DNA of 64,000 nucleotides from Calothrix sp. NIES-4101 (GCA_004296455.1 AP018280.1:5630794-5694793), one strand, 5' to 3'; positions 7,795-17,299 are shown, counted from the first letter of the stretch. Translations and numbers: made by a program. Notes: generated by a model from the letters alone, not told the origin.

Positions 7795-9123
7795 ATGGTA
7801 AAGGTTAAACTCTCCAAAAAAATATCTACTGCCTTAATTAATTCCCTTGGTGCTGGGGTAGTACCAAGAGAAGGTGTTGAACATATCGCAGTCGGAAGAG
7901 AAAAAGAACTAAAAAGCCTCATTCAAAATCTTGACGATATTGCGGAAGGAGTTGCGGCATTCCGCTTTATTATTGGTAATTACGGTTCAGGTAAAAGCTT
8001 TATGCTGCAACTAATTAGAAACCGAGCCATGGAAGAGGGTTTCGTCGTTGCAGATGCCGATTTATCATCAGAAAGACGATTAGCTGGAAGTAATAATGAA
8101 GGACTAGCCACTTATCGAGAATTAATGAGTCATCTCTCTACAAAAACTCGTCCCGATGGTGGCGCTTTAATTTCAATTTTAGAAGGTTGGATCAATAAAA
8201 TTCAACAAGAAGTTGCCAAAGATACGGGAATGCGCCCTAATGATGAAGGTTTTGATGACAAAGTTGAAGCAAGAATACGCGAAGTTGTTCAATATATCGA
8301 AGACTTAGTGCATGGGTTTGATTTTGGCAATGTAATTAGTGCTTATTGGCGAGGGTATAGACAAGATGATGACAATTTGAAAAACGCTGCGCTTCGGTGG
8401 TTACGAGGTGAATTTAACACCAAAATTGAAGCAAAACAAGCTTTAGGTGTGCGCGTGATTATTGATGATGATAGTTGGTATGATTACATCAAAATCTTGG
8501 CAAAATTTGTGGCGGAAATTGGCTATAAAGGGTTGATAATTATGCTCGATGAAGCCGTAAATTTATATCAAATTCCTACTACTGTCACCCGTGAAAAAAA
8601 CTATAATCGCCTACTCGGTATTTTCAATGACACCATGCAATGTAAAGCTGAAAATTTAGGCTTTTTAATTGGTGGTACAACTAAATTTTTAGAAGATCAG
8701 AATCGGGGACTTTTCTCAGATCAAGCATGGCGCAGACGTACTAAAGAAAGTCGTTTTGCGAGTCAAGCAGGAGTACAAGAATTTCATGGCCCTGTAATTC
8801 GGCTAAATCCATTAAGTGAGGAAGAAATTCTTTCTTTGTTGCAGAGATTAGCAGAAATTCATGCATCCAATTATGGTAACAAAGTTTTAGCAAATCGTGA
8901 ATGTAAAGAATTTGTCCAAGAAATTGTGACTCGTTTGGGTGCAGATGCATTATTAACACCGGGTGAAATTGTCCGTGATTTCATTAGTGTTTTAAATATT
9001 ATTCATCAAAATGCAAATATTAAATTTGGTGACATAATTCATGGAGATAAATTTAAACCTACTCTTGTGGGTAGTAATCCCGAAGTTAATACTGAAAATG
9101 ATGTTGCCGAGTTTAGTTTATAG
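7795..9123 (+). CDS. BREX-type ATP-binding protein (BrxC/BrxD, DUF2791 P-loop family)
   Basis: A 442-residue P-loop ATPase. Walker A is GNYGSGKS (61-68), Walker B is LIIMLDEA (247-254), with a sensor-like GGTTKFLED (293-301) and an arginine cluster RRR (313-315). The pattern matches the DUF2791 family, which includes BrxD of BREX phage-defence systems and ATPases linked to TerB-C proteins in predicted DNA-processing modules. A GAGG site lies 9 bases before the ATG. It follows the TerB-C-like gene on the same strand after 251 bp. No helicase, methyltransferase, PglZ or nuclease gene is adjacent, so this is not a full BREX locus. The ATPase assignment is firm; a defence role is inference. Confidence 0.8.
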   Translation: MVKVKLSKKISTALINSLGAGVVPREGVEHIAVGREKELKSLIQNLDDIAEGVAAFRFIIGNYGSGKSFMLQLIRNRAMEEGFVVADADLSSERRLAGSNNEGLATYRELMSHLSTKTRPDGGALISILEGWINKIQQEVAKDTGMRPNDEGFDDKVEARIREVVQYIEDLVHGFDFGNVISAYWRGYRQDDDNLKNAALRWLRGEFNTKIEAKQALGVRVIIDDDSWYDYIKILAKFVAEIGYKGLIIMLDEAVNLYQIPTTVTREKNYNRLLGIFNDTMQCKAENLGFLIGGTTKFLEDQNRGLFSDQAWRRRTKESRFASQAGVQEFHGPVIRLNPLSEEEILSLLQRLAEIHASNYGNKVLANRECKEFVQEIVTRLGADALLTPGEIVRDFISVLNIIHQNANIKFGDIIHGDKFKPTLVGSNPEVNTENDVAEFSL

Positions 9124-9191
9124 AAAAGGAAAATACCCAATTCGTAATTTGTAATTTGTAATTACCTAGCCCTTGCCTGAAGATTTCTGAT

Positions 9192-10529
9192 TCATTGCGT
9201 TGAATCATATAACTTTCTGAGTATTGCTAAAATCCTTGTACCATAGTCTAGAGAGGCAGACCAACGCCCGGATAAATCGCCAACTAAAGGGGCAACACCT
9301 CGCGTCACAAAACGAAATCTGGGATCGACAACTTCTTCCTGCAAGGGTTCAGAACTTGCGTATGCTTTTAAATGTTGAATATGTGCCCTAACACCAATTC
9401 GGGCACTTTCAAAGGTTGCAGATTCGCTACCACCGCCAACTGTTCCCAAGCCCGCAAAATTATTTTGTTCAGCTTTGATATCACCACTAAAGCGTAAATA
9501 ATCTGTTTCTAAACACATTTGGCTAAAGGCAATATCATAATTCACGCCTTCTTTATTAGCTTCATCGATATATAACTGCGTAATATCTGGAAATTGAATT
9601 AAAGCATTGTTATGATTATTTTTGAGGAATGACTCTAACTGCTCTTTTGTGGTTTTACCACTTGACATGATCTTATCAATTTGACCAGAGGCAAGATTGG
9701 AACGTAATTTTACCGTGCGTGTTGTTCCATCCCAACCAACTGAAACATTGAATCGCTGTAAATCTACTGCTTTGATATAAATAATTTGTTTGTAAGCAAC
9801 CTGCCTAATATCTGGTGCTGTCGATAAATCTATATTTAAACTATTTAATAAACTGATAGGAATATAAGAATTCCCATTGATGAGAACACCTTTTTCATTA
9901 ACATTTTTGCCATTAACATTAATATTAATAATGGGGTAATTGATTTCGGGGGGAATTGAACCTGGGTCGATAATACCAGCCCATGAAGCTAAACCATCCG
10001 CAATCCCCACAGCAAAGTCGCGACGACGATTTTGTAGTAAAGACCTATCATCAGGGCTGGTAAGAAATCCCACTTGCATTTGTAATGAGGCAATTGTTGT
10101 TTGTCGGCAAAAAATTAAACTACCGAACCCAGAATTAGTATCTGGTTTGACACCACGATTTGGTAATTGGGGAATTTTTCGCAGCAAAGCCAAAAGTAAA
10201 ATTTCGGCATGTTTTCGCCGATCGCTATTATTGGCAATATAGTAAACAGTAGCACCGCGTACTGATGGGCTGGCAGCTGCATCTGTTTGAATCTCCAAAG
10301 CAACATCACGGGGACGAGAGCGGGAATTAATCCAAGTAATCGTACCTTGAGCGCTTAAATCATCAGGAACCGAGAGAACTTCCCAATTTCGTGATCGCAA
10401 TTCAGTTACAATCAAATCTCGCAACAAAATCATTTCGCGGGCTTCTGTAGTTCCCCCAGCCACAGTACCTGGGTCAATTCTCCCACCTTCTCGCCCCCCA
10501 TGGGCTGCGGAAATAAAAATACGTCCCAT
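9192..10529 (-). CDS. Amidase_3 / copper-amine-oxidase-like / glucosaminidase three-domain cell-wall protein, amidase site degenerate
   Basis: A 445-residue protein. Residues 1-185 have the N-acetylmuramoyl-L-alanine amidase (Amidase_3) fold with two expected zinc ligands, His10 (AAHGG) and Glu29 (GTTEAREM). The third ligand, usually His in a SIHANA-like motif, is Gln81 (EIQTDAA), and the catalytic Glu of EVGF is Gln152 (MQVGF). Residues about 200-280 resemble a copper-amine-oxidase-N-like wall-binding domain. Residues 310-400 resemble a glucosaminidase, keeping a Glu at 341 in CLETDYLRF. The amidase domain may therefore bind peptidoglycan rather than cut it. No signal peptide is evident, so the export route is unclear. 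It is convergent with the upstream ATPase gene. Confidence 0.82.
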   Translation of the reverse strand: MGRIFISAAHGGREGGRIDPGTVAGGTTEAREMILLRDLIVTELRSRNWEVLSVPDDLSAQGTITWINSRSRPRDVALEIQTDAAASPSVRGATVYYIANNSDRRKHAEILLLALLRKIPQLPNRGVKPDTNSGFGSLIFCRQTTIASLQMQVGFLTSPDDRSLLQNRRRDFAVGIADGLASWAGIIDPGSIPPEINYPIININVNGKNVNEKGVLINGNSYIPISLLNSLNIDLSTAPDIRQVAYKQIIYIKAVDLQRFNVSVGWDGTTRTVKLRSNLASGQIDKIMSSGKTTKEQLESFLKNNHNNALIQFPDITQLYIDEANKEGVNYDIAFSQMCLETDYLRFSGDIKAEQNNFAGLGTVGGGSESATFESARIGVRAHIQHLKAYASSEPLQEEVVDPRFRFVTRGVAPLVGDLSGRWSASLDYGTRILAILRKLYDSTQ

Positions 10530-10711
10530 TTTCCGTAAATCCTCTGATAAAGTTTCGCTTTAGCGCTAAGTTATAACATTCTCGGTGAAAACTGCAAAGA
10601 TTAAGGGAAAAGGGGAAAATAAAACTTCTAGTTTTATTGTACTAAGTTGTACTAATTCTTTGTCTTACAATGAAATCACCTCTTTCCCATTCCTAATTCC
10701 TAGCACCCAAT

Positions 10712-12685
10712 ATGCAAATCCCCCGCTTGCATCCCGACACAATCGAAGCTGTCAAAGAACGAGCCGATATATATGATGTCGTCTCAGAGCATGTGGTGTT
10801 ACGCAGGCGTGGTAGAGATTATGTCGGTTTGTGCCCCTTCCACGATGAAAAAAGTCCCAGTTTTACTGTCAGCCAATCTAAGCAAATGTACTATTGTTTT
10901 GGCTGTCAAGCTGGTGGCAATTCGATTAAGTTCTTGATGGAGTTGCAAAAGCACTCTTTTTCGGAAGTAGTCCTAGATTTAGCACGACGGTATCAGGTTA
11001 CAGTCAAAACCCTAGCACCAGAAGAAAGTAGGTCGTTACAGCATCAGATTTCTCTGCGGGAGCAACTATATCAAGTCTTAGCGACAACGGCACAATTTTA
11101 CCAGCACGCGCTCAAAAATGTCGCCCATGGGGCACTGGAATATCTGCGGGATAAGCGACAATTGAGTGATGAAGTCATTGGACAGTTTGCTTTAGGTTAT
11201 GCACCGGGGGGCTGGGACACCTTGTATCGGTATTTGGTGGAAGATAAACATTACCCCGTACAGTTGGTTGAGAAAGCTGGTTTAATTAAACCCCGTGAAG
11301 GAAGCGGTTATTACGATGTGTTTCGCGATCGCTTAATGATTCCCATTCGTGACGTGATGGGACGTGTGATTGCCTTCGGTGGCAGGACAATGAAGGAAGG
11401 GGTACAGCCGAAATATTTAAATTCGCCGGAAACTGAATTATTTAGCAAGGGTAGGACATTATTTGCCCTTGATGCTGCTAAAAATGGCATAGCACAGTTC
11501 GATCAAGCTATTGTAGTTGAAGGATATTTTGATGCGATCGCGCTTCATGCAGCAGGTATAAATAATGCAGTGGCATCCCTTGGCACTGCCTTAAGTCTGG
11601 AGCAAGTAAAATTAGCATTGCGTTACAGTGAATCAAAGCAGCTGGTGCTTAATTTTGATGCAGATAAAGCTGGCATCAATGCGGCAGAAAAGGCAATTGG
11701 GGCAATCGCAGATTTAGCTTATAAGGGTGAAGTAGCTTTAAGGATTCTCAATATTCCTAATGGTAAAGATGCTGATGAGTATTTAAAATCCTATTCTGCG
11801 GAAGCCTATCGACAACTATTAGCTAATGCGCCAATTTGGATTGATTGGCAAATTCAAGAAATTATTAAAAATAGAGATTTAAAACAGGCGACAGATTATC
11901 AGCAAGTCTCGCAACAAATAGTCAAATTACTCAAAAATATTGCCAATAAAGATACTTTAACTTACTATATTTCTCATTGTGCGGAAATTTTGAGTTTAGG
12001 GAATAGTCAATTAGTACCTTTGCGAGTTGAGAATTTACTCACACAAATTGCCCCTGAAAAACCAAATAATTCGGACAAACCACGTTTTTATCAAAGGTTA
12101 GAAAAGAGTAATTATGCCAGTTCAAATACTGGGCAATCAAAACTTACATCTCAACAAGCTACACTCGGGAAAACAGAAAATAGTTTATTAGCTAGAGCCG
12201 AAGCTTTATTATTAAGAATATATTTGCATTGTCCAGGACAACGAAATAATATTATCAAAGAGTTGGAAGAGCGTGATTTACAATTTAGCCTCTCCCATCA
12301 TCGTTTTTTGTGGCAGAATATATTAGCAATAACTGATGAAATCCATGACACTATTAATAGTGAAATAGATTTAATTTCCAGATTACAGGACATTTGTTTA
12401 GAGTTTACTGAAGAATCTGAGTTAATTTCTCATCTATTTATTCTCACAGAAAAAGCGAAAACAGAAATCATGCGATCGCCTCAAGTTGTCCAAGCTACTA
12501 TTGCGCGTATGGAGGAGGTATTGTGTGAAAAACGTATCCAGTATTTTGTCAAGCTCTTACAAGAATGCGATTCGCAAATCGAACCAGAACAATATGACTC
12601 TTATTACCAAGCATTTTATCGAGAAAAAATTAGGCAACAAGAATTAGAGCGTCAACGACAATTTACAATTATTGATTTATTGTGA
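10712..12685 (+). CDS. dnaG: DNA primase
   Basis: A 657-residue DnaG, which makes RNA primers for DNA replication and works with the DnaB helicase. The N-terminal zinc-binding domain has Cys41, His44, Cys62 and Cys65 (CPFHDE, then CFGC). The TOPRIM core has VVEGYFDA with Glu269 and FDADKAG with Asp315 and Asp317. The rest is a helical, poorly conserved C-terminal region that would contact DnaB. The start at MQIPRLHPDT fits the usual DnaG N-terminus. It is divergent from the amidase gene across 182 bp, with no operon partner downstream. Confidence 0.97.
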   Translation: MQIPRLHPDTIEAVKERADIYDVVSEHVVLRRRGRDYVGLCPFHDEKSPSFTVSQSKQMYYCFGCQAGGNSIKFLMELQKHSFSEVVLDLARRYQVTVKTLAPEESRSLQHQISLREQLYQVLATTAQFYQHALKNVAHGALEYLRDKRQLSDEVIGQFALGYAPGGWDTLYRYLVEDKHYPVQLVEKAGLIKPREGSGYYDVFRDRLMIPIRDVMGRVIAFGGRTMKEGVQPKYLNSPETELFSKGRTLFALDAAKNGIAQFDQAIVVEGYFDAIALHAAGINNAVASLGTALSLEQVKLALRYSESKQLVLNFDADKAGINAAEKAIGAIADLAYKGEVALRILNIPNGKDADEYLKSYSAEAYRQLLANAPIWIDWQIQEIIKNRDLKQATDYQQVSQQIVKLLKNIANKDTLTYYISHCAEILSLGNSQLVPLRVENLLTQIAPEKPNNSDKPRFYQRLEKSNYASSNTGQSKLTSQQATLGKTENSLLARAEALLLRIYLHCPGQRNNIIKELEERDLQFSLSHHRFLWQNILAITDEIHDTINSEIDLISRLQDICLEFTEESELISHLFILTEKAKTEIMRSPQVVQATIARMEEVLCEKRIQYFVKLLQECDSQIEPEQYDSYYQAFYREKIRQQELERQRQFTIIDLL

Positions 12686-12754
12686 TTTCTATTCTATTGG
12701 TTTTTATTTCATGATTTAGTGCTTTATAGTTGGGAGATTTATTATTTGGAGAGA

Positions 12755-12811
12755 AACTCGGTTTCTGACTTAATTATGCTTGATGTGGGATTTTGGGGGA
12801 GAAACCGAGTT
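12755..12811. repeat. Inverted repeat with AACTCGGTTTCT arms
   Basis: AACTCGGTTTCT (12755-12766) is the exact reverse complement of AGAAACCGAGTT (12800-12811). The left arm is itself nearly palindromic (AGAAAC-TCG-GTTTCT). It lies between the convergent dnaG and pentapeptide genes, so it may act as a terminator. Similar GAGAAAC/GTTTCTC arms occur at 32633-32687, suggesting a dispersed cyanobacterial repeat. Confidence 0.6.
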
Positions 12812-12837
12812 ACTGAAATCCCTGATTGTTTCTTCGC

Positions 12838-13365
12838 CTATGGACACATTAAAGTTTCCCGGGTATCGCGTTTAGTAACTGGGTTTATACCTTTAGCGAC
12901 TTGACATAATTTTTTTTGTTCATCATCACGCAGCAAAACATCAGTAAAATCAGCCCCATCGATAATCGCACCTTCAAACCGGGCACTGGCAGCAAATGCT
13001 CCTTCTAATACAGCATTGCTTAAATTAGCTTTAATTAATCTTGCCGAATCTAAAGTCGCATTGGTTAAATCTGCACCTGTGAAATCTACCGATTCTAGAT
13101 TGGCAGCAAAAAAACTCACTCCCCGTAGATTCGATTTACTGAAGTTACTTTGCTTGAGGTTGGCTTTCGTGAAGCTGGAATCACTCAAATCACGTCCAGA
13201 AAAGTCAGCTTCTATGAGAATTTCTTTATTGTAATCAAGTGCAAAAGCTGCGGGAACAAAACCGAAAACAAGCGTAATGCTAATTACTCCGTAAAGGAAT
13301 AAACTAAGTATGCCCGCACAAACTTGCTTGCTAAAGTTATAATCTCTAATTTGTCTAAAATTCAT
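12838..13365 (-). CDS. Secreted pentapeptide-repeat protein, probably thylakoid-lumenal
   Basis: A 175-residue protein with a hydrophobic signal peptide (about 16-42, ending near AFA) and then roughly 17 pentapeptide-repeat units of the A(D/N)LXX type from about 50 to 146. The C-terminal tail has a pair of conserved-looking cysteines (KKLCQVAKG and TLMCP). The repeats would form a right-handed quadrilateral beta helix. The tail resembles lumenal pentapeptide proteins of chloroplasts and cyanobacteria (TL15/TL17 type), whose function is unknown. The start is only 13 bp from the divergent yraN start. Confidence 0.82.
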   Translation of the reverse strand: MNFRQIRDYNFSKQVCAGILSLFLYGVISITLVFGFVPAAFALDYNKEILIEADFSGRDLSDSSFTKANLKQSNFSKSNLRGVSFFAANLESVDFTGADLTNATLDSARLIKANLSNAVLEGAFAASARFEGAIIDGADFTDVLLRDDEQKKLCQVAKGINPVTKRDTRETLMCP

Positions 13366-13378
13366 AGTAATTATACTA

Positions 13379-13918
13379 ATGCCAAATCCATCTCCTTCTA
13401 ATTATCCCGATATCGGTACATTAGGTGAAGACCTAGTTTCCCAGTGGCTAGAATCCTGCGGTTGGAAAATTCTACATCGTCGCTGGCGCTGTCGTTGGGG
13501 TGAGATTGATATTATTGCTGAATATTTAGGCAAAGAAGGTAAAGACAGCCAAGAAAGAGCGACACAAGGAGAAAGTGACATTTCCGTGTCTGCTGGGAAT
13601 CGGCACTTGACTCTAGCATTTATCGAAGTCAAAACCCGCAGTGCAGGCAGTTGGGATACTGGGGGGAGAGATGCAATAACACCACGCAAACAGGAAAAGC
13701 TTGTTCGTGCAGCACAAATGTATTTAGCTAAGTATCCAGAAAAATCTGATTTCAATTGTCGCTTTGATGTGGCGATCGCATTTGCTCAAAAAGCCTCAGA
13801 ATACAATAACACAAACAACTATTTTGAGAGTATTGCTTCTGTGTCAACACCTAATCATTTTTTGATGCTGCAAGAATACATTCCCGGCGCATTTGATTCT
13901 TTGATTGATAATTGGTAG
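13379..13918 (+). CDS. YraN family (UPF0102) nuclease-fold protein
   Basis: A 179-residue YraN protein with the restriction-endonuclease-like core: GTLGEDLVSQWLESCGW near the N-terminus, RWGEIDIIA and FIEVKTR. The spaced Glu/Asp, Glu and Lys residues correspond to the PD-(D/E)XK pattern. The family is widespread and predicted to act on DNA or Holliday junctions, without a settled role. An insert of about 25 polar residues lies between the EIDIIA and FIEVKTR strands. The gene is divergent from the pentapeptide gene with only 13 bp between starts. Confidence 0.88.
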   Translation: MPNPSPSNYPDIGTLGEDLVSQWLESCGWKILHRRWRCRWGEIDIIAEYLGKEGKDSQERATQGESDISVSAGNRHLTLAFIEVKTRSAGSWDTGGRDAITPRKQEKLVRAAQMYLAKYPEKSDFNCRFDVAIAFAQKASEYNNTNNYFESIASVSTPNHFLMLQEYIPGAFDSLIDNW

Positions 13919-14146
13919 TTGATGCTGCGGTGACAACCTCAACTCCCAATCACCATTAAATTAATCATCAGATTATTAGCCAATAAATTATTAGCCATGA
14001 TTATTGCCTGCATTTGCTAGGCATGAAATAAAGTTTTCCGGCACAGAATTTAGCATTTTGATTTTTGATTTCACAATGCCATGAATTTATCCTGCCACAG
14101 AACTGCCAACAAGATTCACAAGAAGACGTAATCAGGGCAGTAATGA

Positions 14147-14560
14147 TTAAGCTAAGGTTTCCGGGCAGTAGCCCAAACCTCGGACAAACTGCTGGCGGAA
14201 TGCTTCTATCTCTTCCCTTTCTGGACTTCCATGGGAAACAATCGCCACTTGATAGCGACGCATAACATCAACAGGACATTGTCCAGCTTCTAAACTCCAC
14301 AGTGCCATTTGTACCCGCATCGGTGGTTCGTATCTAATTCCCAGTTCATTCAAAAAGGCGCGGAAATCACCATCCTCATCGGCAGTAATTTGATTTGTGA
14401 GCTTAACTCGCACTACCCAACCATCAATTTGATGTATGACGGTGACAAATGAAACGGGTAATTGGGGTCGCGAGTGTAAGAATTGAACTACCCTCAAGGT
14501 TAGACTGGCATTTGCCAGGTAATATAAATATTCCATTTCGGTATTTGGGATCAAAGCCAA
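14147..14560 (-). CDS. Conserved-looking cyanobacterial protein of unknown function
   Basis: A 137-residue soluble protein that I do not recognise. It has an alpha/beta pattern with a central VRVKLTNQITADEDGDFRAF segment and an EREEIEAFRQQF helix near the C-terminus, and no signal or membrane segment. The frame opens with TTG at 14560; an ATG eight codons in (14536) is an equally possible start. It is divergent from queA, with a strong hairpin between them. Codon use and length look like a real gene. Confidence 0.6.
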   Translation of the reverse strand: MALIPNTEMEYLYYLANASLTLRVVQFLHSRPQLPVSFVTVIHQIDGWVVRVKLTNQITADEDGDFRAFLNELGIRYEPPMRVQMALWSLEAGQCPVDVMRRYQVAIVSHGSPEREEIEAFRQQFVRGLGYCPETLA

Positions 14561-14603
14561 CCCTACATTTCCATTATTGGTTCATAGACCCCCACATCCG
14601 GTA

Positions 14604-14641
14604 GGGTAAATGCCCCCGTTTTTTGATGGGGAGATTTACCC
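14604..14641. promoter_or_regulatory. Long hairpin in the queA upstream region
   Basis: GGGTAAAT (14604-14611) pairs exactly with ATTTACCC (14634-14641), with CCCC/GGGG pairing inside and a T-rich loop. It lies about 140 bp upstream of queA and 43 bp upstream of the divergent unknown gene. It does not follow any gene end, so a regulatory or replicative role is more likely than termination. The function is not known. Confidence 0.5.
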
Positions 14642-14778
14642 AATTTTCACATTAATATTTACGTGGTACTTAATGGTATTCATCATAAACTCTAAGGATA
14701 AAATTTACCCTTAATCCTTTAAAGTTCATTTGTGGAGGAAAGCTAAATTTAGCTTATGATAACTATCTTAACTTAATA

Positions 14779-15972
14779 ATGTCGCAAGAATTGAAATCAG
14801 AAAACTTGGATTTAACCTCTATCCCAGGAGATACATTTTCCGACTTAGATCGTTCTGCTGCTGGGTATGATTACGAATTGCCGCCAGCATTAATTGCCCA
14901 AAATCCAGTAGTGCCGCGTGATAGCTCACGTTTGTTAGTGGTGGATTCAACTACAACAGGTGAAGTCAGCCCGCCTCTAAACCATATCTTCCGAGATTTA
15001 CCGGAACTACTGCGACGTGGCGACTTATTAATCATGAATAACACTAAAGTTATTCCCGCACGACTATATGGGCGTAAATCTACGGGTGCTGATGTCGAAG
15101 TTTTGCTCCTGGAAGAACGACTGCATAATTGTTGGTTGGCTTTGGTGAAACCAGGAAAGCGGTTTAAGGTGGGTTCGCAGATTGTTTTTGCAGAAGTTGC
15201 TAGGGAAACGTGGAGATATGAGGATAGGGAAGAAACTTCACCGTTATCCTCCTCCCTAACTGCGACTGTCATGGCTATGGACGAAACAACTGGGGGACGA
15301 ATATTAAAGTTTGATGTGCCAAATGGTAAGTCTTTGGTGCAGGTACTCGATCAATTTGGGGAGTTGCCTTTGCCACCCTATATTACTGATAGCCAAGCAG
15401 CAGACGAGCAATATCAAACGGTATATGCTCAGACTCCTGGAGCGGTAGCAGCACCAACGGCTGGGTTACATTTTACGCCAGAACTATTAGAGAAATTACA
15501 GAATCAAGGGATTAACCGAGCTTTTATTACTTTGCATGTGGGTGTAGGCACGTTTCGTCCGGTGGAAGTTGAGGATGTCACAACCCATATCATGCATGAA
15601 GAATGGATTGAGGTTCCACCTGAGACTATTGAGCAAATTCAGGCGACTCAAGCTGCTGGTGGCAGAATTATTGCTGTGGGCACGACGGCTGTGAGGGCTT
15701 TAGAGGGTGCGGCAGCAGCCAGTGGTGGAAAGTTGCAGCCTTTTTGTGGGAAAACGAATTTATTCATTTATCCCGGTTACAAATGGCAGGTAGTGGAGGG
15801 GTTAATTACTAATTTCCATTTACCACGTTCGAGTTTGTTGATGTTAGTGAGTGCTTTAATCGGCAGAGAACGGTTATTGAAGATATATGAAGAAGCGATC
15901 GCATCCCAATATCGTTTTTATTCCTTTGGTGATGCCATGTTAATCCTACCAGAAGCAGTCAGTCATGATTGA
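14779..15972 (+). CDS. queA: S-adenosylmethionine:tRNA ribosyltransferase-isomerase
   Basis: A 397-residue QueA, which transfers and isomerises the ribosyl part of SAM onto 7-aminomethyl-7-deazaguanine in tRNA to give epoxyqueuosine. Typical blocks are [58 protein letters not shown] and [17 protein letters not shown]. About 27 residues precede the usual start of E. coli QueA; such extensions occur in cyanobacteria. The start could be a little further in. It appears to be a single-gene unit. Confidence 0.96.
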   Translation: MSQELKSENLDLTSIPGDTFSDLDRSAAGYDYELPPALIAQNPVVPRDSSRLLVVDSTTTGEVSPPLNHIFRDLPELLRRGDLLIMNNTKVIPARLYGRKSTGADVEVLLLEERLHNCWLALVKPGKRFKVGSQIVFAEVARETWRYEDREETSPLSSSLTATVMAMDETTGGRILKFDVPNGKSLVQVLDQFGELPLPPYITDSQAADEQYQTVYAQTPGAVAAPTAGLHFTPELLEKLQNQGINRAFITLHVGVGTFRPVEVEDVTTHIMHEEWIEVPPETIEQIQATQAAGGRIIAVGTTAVRALEGAAAASGGKLQPFCGKTNLFIYPGYKWQVVEGLITNFHLPRSSLLMLVSALIGRERLLKIYEEAIASQYRFYSFGDAMLILPEAVSHD

Positions 15973-16107
15973 GAATTGGCGAAGATGGAAGAGGACACTC
16001 TATTCCTCTTTGTTCTCTTCTCAATTTTTTGGATACAGTGAAATTTCTTTGAGCATACTGGGAAACCTATAGCTATAAGTCTTTAGCAAAATTCAGGTCT
16101 GCCAGAT

Positions 16108-17214
16108 ATGTCTCAAAAATATCATTTTCATCAGTATTTACATCGTTATTCTCAAATTACACTGTTGACAACGTCTATTTTAATTACCCTTGCCATACCT
16201 GCATTTTCTGGTTTACCAGGAAGTAAGTTATTAGCCCAGACTGCTGCTACCCAAAATTTAGAAGCTGCTGGATTATACCAGCAGGGCGTAATTCGTTACA
16301 GTCGCGGTGATTTTCAAGGCGGGGAAATGTTGTTGCGCCAAGCTTTGCAAATTGACCCCAATTTAGCGGCAGCGCGGACATATCTTGGTAATATAATGTT
16401 GCGGCAAAATCGTTTGGAAGCTGCGGTACATGAATATTCGGAAGCTGTACGTATTGACCCGAATTTTGCGGAAGGTTATTTTAATTTAGGTCTCGGATTG
16501 CAAAAGTTAGGACAGCGTGAAGCTGCGGTGACTGCATATCGTCAGGCTTTAGTAGTGAATCCGACAATGACAGCAGCCCATTATAATATGGGTTTGGCGT
16601 TATATGAGATGGGAAAAATTGAAGAAGCGATCGCATCCTATCAAAAGAGTATTAATATCGATAGCAGCAATGCCAATGCTTACTATAACCTCGCACTTGC
16701 TTTGCAACAGCAGGGACAAGCACAGGAAGCCATGAATGCTTACCGTCAAGCCTTACAGATTAATCCCAGTAATGTTGCCGCCTATAATAACCTTGCTAGT
16801 TTAATGGTAAGTCAAGGACAGACCACAAATGCGATCGCAACTTACCAAGAAGCAATTCGTCGTGTTCCTAATAATCCTGATGCTTACTACAATTTGGGCA
16901 TGGCTTGGTATAACCAAGGGGAGTATAAAAAAGCTAGTAGTGCCTTTAAACGCGCTCAAAAACAATATCGCGAACAGGGAAATTATGAACTAGCAGAAAA
17001 AATGGTGGGATTGATTCAACAAACCGCACAGGGCAGAAACAACTTAGCGACTCCGGGAGAAACTTCTGCTCAGACAAATACTCCTAGTGAAAATACTCCA
17101 AACATGCCCAATAATGTTGTTGAATTTGGAACACCAACTCCTGAACAATTGGAGAATCCAGATAGTCCGAATACGCCAGCAACAGAAGCACAACCAGCTT
17201 CTTTAGATAAATAA
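16108..17214 (+). CDS. Secreted TPR-repeat protein
   Basis: A 368-residue protein with an N-terminal hydrophobic segment (about 18-45, ending LLAQ) that acts as signal peptide or anchor. About seven tetratricopeptide repeats run from about 50 to 300, with typical units such as AEGYFNLGLGLQKLGQREAA. A Thr/Pro/Asn-rich low-complexity tail (about 310-368) follows. TPR arrays bind partner proteins; the partner is unknown. It lies convergent to the ktr genes with a hairpin between them. Confidence 0.85.
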   Translation: MSQKYHFHQYLHRYSQITLLTTSILITLAIPAFSGLPGSKLLAQTAATQNLEAAGLYQQGVIRYSRGDFQGGEMLLRQALQIDPNLAAARTYLGNIMLRQNRLEAAVHEYSEAVRIDPNFAEGYFNLGLGLQKLGQREAAVTAYRQALVVNPTMTAAHYNMGLALYEMGKIEEAIASYQKSINIDSSNANAYYNLALALQQQGQAQEAMNAYRQALQINPSNVAAYNNLASLMVSQGQTTNAIATYQEAIRRVPNNPDAYYNLGMAWYNQGEYKKASSAFKRAQKQYREQGNYELAEKMVGLIQQTAQGRNNLATPGETSAQTNTPSENTPNMPNNVVEFGTPTPEQLENPDSPNTPATEAQPASLDK

Positions 17215-17299
17215 CACAAATATCAGTCCAAAATAATTTTTTGGGGCGTTATTTCGCTAAGTATTGAGCAAAGGCTAAACTAGCTGAGGCTGAAACTAA

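Noticed and set aside
10585-10776. 63-codon plus-strand frame before dnaG
   Set aside because: It overlaps the dnaG start in another frame and has no recognisable features.
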